NCBI RefSeq assembly: GCF_024213375.1
Contig: NZ_JANAVJ010000001.1
Location: 1-64,000, forward strand
Origin: Paenibacillus sp. MZ04-78.2
Lineage (GTDB): Bacteria; Bacillota; Bacilli; Paenibacillales; NBRC-103111
DNA: 64,000 bases
Direction: 5' to 3'
Below the pieces are notes generated by a model. That model was not told the origin of the DNA, did not search any database, and saw only the letters and a program-made list of their open reading frames with translations. The translations under genes were made by a program, and so were the position numbers. Shown one piece after another: positions 59,742 through 64,000 of this stretch; positions within the stretch are counted from its first letter, which is position 1; every line of letters begins with the position of its first letter.

Positions 59742-61936
59742 TATGGATTCGTGCCTCCTGTGCCTGTCGTATTTCCGGCCGGAGCCGTCGCTGCGCCTCC
59801 GTTCTGTCCGGTCGGCGGTGACGTCGTTCCGCCGCTTCCCTGTTTCACCGGCTTGCCGCTCGCGCCGCCCGTGCCGGAAGCCGGAGTCGCCGACTGCTCG
59901 GTCTTCCCGCCGCCGTTCGTCCCGGTATCCGCATTAGGTGACGTACCGGCACTGTTCGACTGAATGTTGCCGCTTTTTTGATCCTGATAATCCTTATAAG
60001 TGATCGTCATCGAATCGTTCTGAATGTTATCCCCGCGAATCTGGATCGTCGCATCTTTGTCCGGCGAAACGACCAGCTTCACCTCAAGCGTTTCCGTCTT
60101 GGTCACGTTCGTAAGCTTCTGGTATTCCGAGTTTTCGACCGCCGCATCGCTCAGGATGACTTTGGCCGTACCTGCCTGCCCTTCCTTGGACGGCTTAATC
60201 TGCACGGGCACGGTCATCTGTCCCGCTTCCGGCGGAAGACCGGAGCTGACGGTCAGCGTAATTTCCGTACCCGGCATCACATCGTCGTCTGGCTCGAACG
60301 GAAATTGCTTCGTTACACGGCCCTTGCTTTGCTTGTAGCTCGGCTGGCGGACAATCCCGTCCTTGGAAAGCTTCAGATCTTTTGCGCTAAGGATCGTTTT
60401 GGCTTCGTTTTCCGTTTTGCCGATCAGGTTCGGCATTTTGAACGTTTCCCGGCCTTTGCTAACGGTCAGCTCGACCTTGATATTGTCCGGAATCGTGTAC
60501 TCCTCATTGGGCGCAGGCTTCTGAGACGTCACCGTTTCCGGCTCGGCTTCCAGAAACTGTTGATCGATCTTGATATTTTTCAGATCGAAGCCGGAGGAGA
60601 CCAGCTTTGTTTTGGCGTCCGCCAGCTTTAGGTTTGTAACATCGGGCATTTTTTTGCTTGTAGGCCCCGCGCTGACAGTCAGCTTGATCATCGTGCCCAC
60701 GATAACCTGATTATTCGCCTGGCTTTGCTGGATGACAATATCTTTCGGCTTTGCATCATCATTCTGATAATCCGCTTCCACTTGAAGCTTGCTGTCCTCT
60801 AATATTTTCTTAGCTTCAGCAAGCGGCTTATCTACCACATTCGGGATATCGACCCGTTGCACCGTTAAATTCTGCTGCACGTACTTGACTGCATACCACA
60901 TCCCGCCGACAAGCGCCATAAGCACCACGAACCAGACCAATGGCTTGACCCAGCCCTTTTTCTGCTTCTCGGGCGGCGGCGTCTCCTTCGCGCGGGGCGC
61001 ATCGTCGTCATCCTCCACAACGGCGTATTGTCCCGGCCGCAGCGCAGGCATGACCCGCGTCTTTTCCTCATCCAGCTCGTCGTCGTCCAAAAAGTTGACT
61101 TTCGGCTCGTTGCGGCGGTGCGGCAACAGGCATGACTCGAGGTCGCTCATCATGTCTTTGGCCGAACGGTACCGCTCGGACGTGCTTTTGCGCATCGCGC
61201 GCAGAATGATGTTTTCCACGCTTTGCGGGATGAGCGGATTCACCTTGCGGGGCTCCTCGACATCCTCCTGCAAATGCTTCAAGGCTACGCTGATCGGACT
61301 TTCGCCGAGAAACGGCAGCCGGCCTGTCAGCATCTGGTACATGACAATCCCGAGAGAGTACAAGTCCGATTGCTCGCCGGTCGGCGTCCCTTTGGCATGC
61401 TCGGGCGAAAAATAATGAACCGAGCCGACGACAGAGCCGGTCTGCGTAATCGTGGAAGAAGTGACGGCGCGGGCGATCCCGAAATCGGTCACTTTGACGC
61501 GGCCGTTTTTGCCGATCAAAATATTGTGAGGCTTAATATCCCGATGAATGATCTGATTATGATGCGCGTGATCGAGGGCGTCGCAAATCTGGCTCGCAAT
61601 ATGAACGGCTTCCTCCACCTGCAGCGGAGCTATTTCCTTAATCTGCTCGTTCAAGTTCGTTCCCTCGACATACTCCATCACGATGTAATGGATGTCTTCC
61701 TCTTGGCCGACGTCGTATATGCTGACCACGTTCGGATGCGACAAGGAGGCGGCGGCTTGCGCTTCGCGGCGAAAACGCTGAATGAATTCTTCATCGTGCA
61801 CGTACTGCTGGCGCAGCACCTTCACGGCGACATGCCGATGCAATAAAATATCGAGTCCTTTGTATACGATGGCCATTCCGCCGCCGCCGACGCGTCCCAA
61901 AATCTCGTAGCGTCCTCCTAGCTGCTTACCGATCAT
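59741..61936 (-). CDS. prkC: Ser/Thr protein kinase PrkC with three PASTA domains
   Basis: PrkC senses cell-wall fragments and controls germination and wall growth. The kinase domain (10-270) has the Gly loop GRVGGGGMAIVYKG, HRDIKPHNILI near 132 and DFGIARA near 152. A membrane segment (about 334-353) separates it from three PASTA repeats (about 360-560, starting IPNVVDKPL, MPDVTNLKL, MPNLIGKTE), an additional beta domain, and a Gly/Thr-rich tail (about 675-731) not usual in the family. It overlaps rsgA and follows prpC by seven bases. Confidence 0.97.
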   Translation of the reverse strand: MIGKQLGGRYEILGRVGGGGMAIVYKGLDILLHRHVAVKVLRQQYVHDEEFIQRFRREAQAAASLSHPNVVSIYDVGQEEDIHYIVMEYVEGTNLNEQIKEIAPLQVEEAVHIASQICDALDHAHHNQIIHRDIKPHNILIGKNGRVKVTDFGIARAVTSSTITQTGSVVGSVHYFSPEHAKGTPTGEQSDLYSLGIVMYQMLTGRLPFLGESPISVALKHLQEDVEEPRKVNPLIPQSVENIILRAMRKSTSERYRSAKDMMSDLESCLLPHRRNEPKVNFLDDDELDEEKTRVMPALRPGQYAVVEDDDDAPRAKETPPPEKQKKGWVKPLVWFVVLMALVGGMWYAVKYVQQNLTVQRVDIPNVVDKPLAEAKKILEDSKLQVEADYQNDDAKPKDIVIQQSQANNQVIVGTMIKLTVSAGPTSKKMPDVTNLKLADAKTKLVSSGFDLKNIKIDQQFLEAEPETVTSQKPAPNEEYTIPDNIKVELTVSKGRETFKMPNLIGKTENEAKTILSAKDLKLSKDGIVRQPSYKQSKGRVTKQFPFEPDDDVMPGTEITLTVSSGLPPEAGQMTVPVQIKPSKEGQAGTAKVILSDAAVENSEYQKLTNVTKTETLEVKLVVSPDKDATIQIRGDNIQNDSMTITYKDYQDQKSGNIQSNSAGTSPNADTGTNGGGKTEQSATPASGTGGASGKPVKQGSGGTTSPPTGQNGGAATAPAGNTTGTGGTNP

Positions 61937-61943
61937 TCCTTCC

Positions 61944-62714
61944 TCACCCCGCTTCCCCGTCGTCTTGTACCACCGAACCCGGCCCGTTCTCGATCAGCAG
62001 CACCGTTACGTTGTCGTCGCCCCCGGCATCCAGCGCAGCCTGGACCAAGCGGTCTACCTTGTGCTCCAAGCCGTCTGTCTCCTTCACGGTTTGGAGCATT
62101 TGGCCCGGCTCAACCAAGCTGCTTAGTCCGTCACTGCACAGCAGCAGCAAGTCTCCGGGGCCCCAACCGATTTCCTGCACATCCACTTCGATCGTCGGCT
62201 CGGTTCCGAGCGCCCGCGTCAAGACGTTGCGCCGCGGATGATGGCTCGCTTCCTCGCGGGTGATCTGGCCGCTTTTAACCAGTTCGTTGACGAGCGAATG
62301 ATCCTGCGTTAGCTGCTCGATCTGCCTGTCGTGAATCCGGTATACGCGGCTGTCGCCGATATGCGCGATAACGGCCCGCTCGTCGTTCGCCAGCACGGCA
62401 ACGACGGTCGTCCCCATCCCGTGGTAATTTTCGCGCCCGGACGCAAACTCGAAAATGATATCGTTGGCGGTTTCGACCGCTTCCTTCAATTTATGCTGCC
62501 GTTCCTCGGACGACCGGTTCGGGTCCGAGGACTTCACCTTCAGCGGGATAAGCTCCACCGCCATCTGACTTGCGATATCTCCGGCCTGATGGCCTCCCAT
62601 GCCGTCCGCGACAATGGCGAGGGTCCAGCCGTTCAAGTCCTCTTGAACGGCTGCGCGGTCCTCGTTGACCGCCCGTACCCGGCCGATATCGGATTGATAA
62701 GCCAATCTCAGCAT
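61944..62714 (-). CDS. prpC: PP2C-type protein phosphatase PrpC (Stp)
   Basis: PrpC reverses PrkC phosphorylation. The start is ATG 62714 (GAGGTGA eight bases upstream, MLRLAYQSDIG as in the family); a GTG at 62726 overlapping rlmN belongs to the ribosome site. Metal-binding motifs: NEDRA near 17, DGMGGHQAGD near 37, HIGDSRVYR near 118, SDGLSSLV near 192, GGDDNVTVLL near 232. 256 residues. Confidence 0.97.
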   Translation of the reverse strand: MLRLAYQSDIGRVRAVNEDRAAVQEDLNGWTLAIVADGMGGHQAGDIASQMAVELIPLKVKSSDPNRSSEERQHKLKEAVETANDIIFEFASGRENYHGMGTTVVAVLANDERAVIAHIGDSRVYRIHDRQIEQLTQDHSLVNELVKSGQITREEASHHPRRNVLTRALGTEPTIEVDVQEIGWGPGDLLLLCSDGLSSLVEPGQMLQTVKETDGLEHKVDRLVQAALDAGGDDNVTVLLIENGPGSVVQDDGEAG

Positions 62715-62722
62715 CGCTTGCT

Positions 62723-63808
62723 TCACCTCGCACCCGACTCCATATGCTTCGCCCGCAGCTGCCCGCAGGCGGCCGCGATATCGCTACCCTGCTCCCGGCG
62801 TATGGTGGCGTTGATTTTGTTGCGTTCCAGAATGCGTTGGAACGTGAAGATATCATTCCGGGGCGTACGCACATAGTCGCGCTCGGAAACGAAATTGACC
62901 GGAATCAAGTTCACGTGCGCCATCGGAAATGCTTTTAATACTTTCGCCAGCTCCTCCGCGTGCTCGGCCTGATCGTTTACGCCGCCCATCAGCGCGTATT
63001 CGAACGTAATGCGCCGTCCGGTTTTTGCGACGTAATATTGACAGGCTTCGATCAGCTCGGCAAACGGGTACCGGCGGTTGACCGGCATCAGCTTGGAACG
63101 CAGCGCATCGTTCGGCGCATGGATCGAAATCGCCAGATTGATCTGCGTATCCTCGTCAGCAAACCGGTAAATGTTCGGAACGATGCCGCTGGTCGATACG
63201 GTAATGTGCCGCTGGCCGATATTCAGCCCCTTCGGATGGATCATCACCTTGAGAAACTTCATCACCGCGTCGTAATTTTCGAACGGCTCGCCGATCCCCA
63301 TGATGACGATGCTGCTGACCCGCTCCTGCGTTTCGTCCAAAAGCTGCTGCGCCTTGACCACCTGAGCAATGATCTCGCCGGACGTCAAGTTCCGCTTCAA
63401 TCCGCCGAGCGTCGAGGCGCAGAACGTACAGCCGACCCGACAACCGACCTGCGTCGTTACGCAGATGCTGTTCCCGTAGCTGTGCTTCATGATGACCGTT
63501 TCGATGGCATTCTCGTCGCTAAGCTCGAACAAAAACTTGACGGTCCCGTCCTTCGAACGGTAATGCGCCACTTCCGTGAGCGTGACGAAGTCGAACTGCT
63601 CCTTAAGCCGATCCCGGAGCGTTTTCGGCAGATTCGTCATCTCGTCGAAGCTTGAAACTCTTTTCACATACAGCCAATCGAAAATTTGGCCGGCGCGAAA
63701 GCCCGCCTCACCGTTGTCCTTGACCCATTGCTGCCAATCCTCCAGAATAAAGTCATAGACGTACGGCTTTTCATTTTTCGGCTGCCATCTGCTTTCTATT
63801 TCATTCAT
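62723..63808 (-). CDS. rlmN: Dual-specificity 23S rRNA/tRNA methyltransferase RlmN
   Basis: RlmN is a radical-SAM enzyme that methylates C2 of A2503 in 23S rRNA and A37 of some tRNAs. The Fe-S cysteines are in [14 protein letters not shown] near 118-131; the second catalytic Cys is in AAACGQL near 350, and GGVNDQ lies near 287. 361 residues. The start ATG 63808 has only a weak AGGT ahead. The 93 bases to rsmB show no promoter or terminator I can support. Confidence 0.97.
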   Translation of the reverse strand: MNEIESRWQPKNEKPYVYDFILEDWQQWVKDNGEAGFRAGQIFDWLYVKRVSSFDEMTNLPKTLRDRLKEQFDFVTLTEVAHYRSKDGTVKFLFELSDENAIETVIMKHSYGNSICVTTQVGCRVGCTFCASTLGGLKRNLTSGEIIAQVVKAQQLLDETQERVSSIVIMGIGEPFENYDAVMKFLKVMIHPKGLNIGQRHITVSTSGIVPNIYRFADEDTQINLAISIHAPNDALRSKLMPVNRRYPFAELIEACQYYVAKTGRRITFEYALMGGVNDQAEHAEELAKVLKAFPMAHVNLIPVNFVSERDYVRTPRNDIFTFQRILERNKINATIRREQGSDIAAACGQLRAKHMESGAR

Positions 63809-63901
63809 GTATGCATCACGACCTGTTTAGTCTATAGTGAAGCCCTATCGGGGGACATTCCGCCGAAAAAGCCACGTTTTATTTTACCACATTTTGCGGT
63901 T

Positions 63902-64000
63902 CTATGCTCGCTTGCGCAGCCGGGCGATAAAAAAGCCGTCCGAGCCGTAATCATATGGCATGATCCGCACCGCAGCGAGCCCCTCGTCCAACCGCTCCCT
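63902..64000 (-). CDS. rsmB: 16S rRNA (cytosine967-C5)-methyltransferase RsmB, 3' end only
   Basis: The last 32 codons are seen, reading ...RIMPYDYGSDGFFIARLRKR before TAG at 63902-63904, which is the conserved C-terminal end of RsmB. The gene continues beyond the right edge. Its place before rlmN matches the B. subtilis order. Confidence 0.85.
   Translation of the reverse strand, partial: RERLDEGLAAVRIMPYDYGSDGFFIARLRKRA

Overview
The window is a chromosomal segment of a fairly GC-rich, endospore-forming Firmicute, most likely a member of the Paenibacillaceae (Paenibacillus, Cohnella or a relative). Three things point there: purine-rich Shine-Dalgarno sites in front of nearly every gene, sporulation genes (spoVM, spoVIF, ylbJ), and a gene order that follows the Bacillus subtilis block rsmB-rlmN-prpC-prkC-rsgA-rpe-spoVM-rpmB-yloU-fakA-recG-fapR-plsX-fab-rnc-smc-ftsY-ylxM-ffh-rpsP-khpA-rimM-trmD-rplS-rbgA-rnhB. 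The block is carried almost entirely on the minus strand, so the window reads from the end of that block (left) to its beginning (right). I see no rRNA, tRNA, CRISPR array or insertion sequence.

Layout. 1-2248: a FliK/YlqG-like gene that runs off the left edge and carries a 42-bp coding minisatellite, then rnhB and a lipoprotein. 2508-11797: first accessory block, with a polysaccharide deacetylase, an FAD protein, an acetyltransferase, a MATE pump, an amino-sugar module (GH20 hexosaminidase, RpiR-type regulator, nagA) and a MOSC protein. 11956-35644: conserved core, covering ribosome assembly and tRNA modification (rbgA, lepB, rplS, trmD, rimM, khpA, rpsP), the SRP pathway (ffh, ylxM, ftsY), smc, rnc, fatty-acid and phospholipid synthesis (fabF, acpP, fabG, fabD, fabH, plsX, fapR), rpmF-yceD, tmcAL, ylbL, ylbJ, coaD and rsmD.

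35645-51653: second accessory block of about 16 kb, inserted between rsmD and recG. It holds a holin-like type I toxin, a small SOS-type cluster (WYL-like, YolD-like and two paralogous winged-helix proteins), a chitin-active LPMO, several short membrane or lipoproteins, an ATP-grasp/DUF350/lipoprotein module whose ATP-grasp gene is cut by an in-frame TAG, a Y-family polymerase with LexA-like boxes and a small partner, a CRP-like regulator with a flavohemoglobin gene (hmp), a Tat-exported beta-helix protein and spoVIF. 51796-64000: core resumes with recG, fakB-like degV, fakA, yloU, rpmB, spoVM, a membrane protein, rpe, rsgA, prkC, prpC, rlmN and the 3' end of rsmB.

The core genes serve translation, protein export, lipid synthesis and cell-envelope signalling, and they form tight operons with one- to four-base overlaps broken by intrinsic terminators. 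The accessory blocks carry the environmental functions (chitin and GlcNAc use, NO detoxification, DNA-damage mutagenesis) and nearly all of the unexplained sequence. The best candidates for something new are the SOS-type small-protein cluster at 36.5-37.9 kb beside the toxin, the amber-interrupted ATP-grasp module at 41.1-43.7 kb, and the CRP-like regulator/hmp circuit, whose operator sits at about -41.5. Where I moved a start codon, it was to the one with the best Shine-Dalgarno spacing or family alignment.
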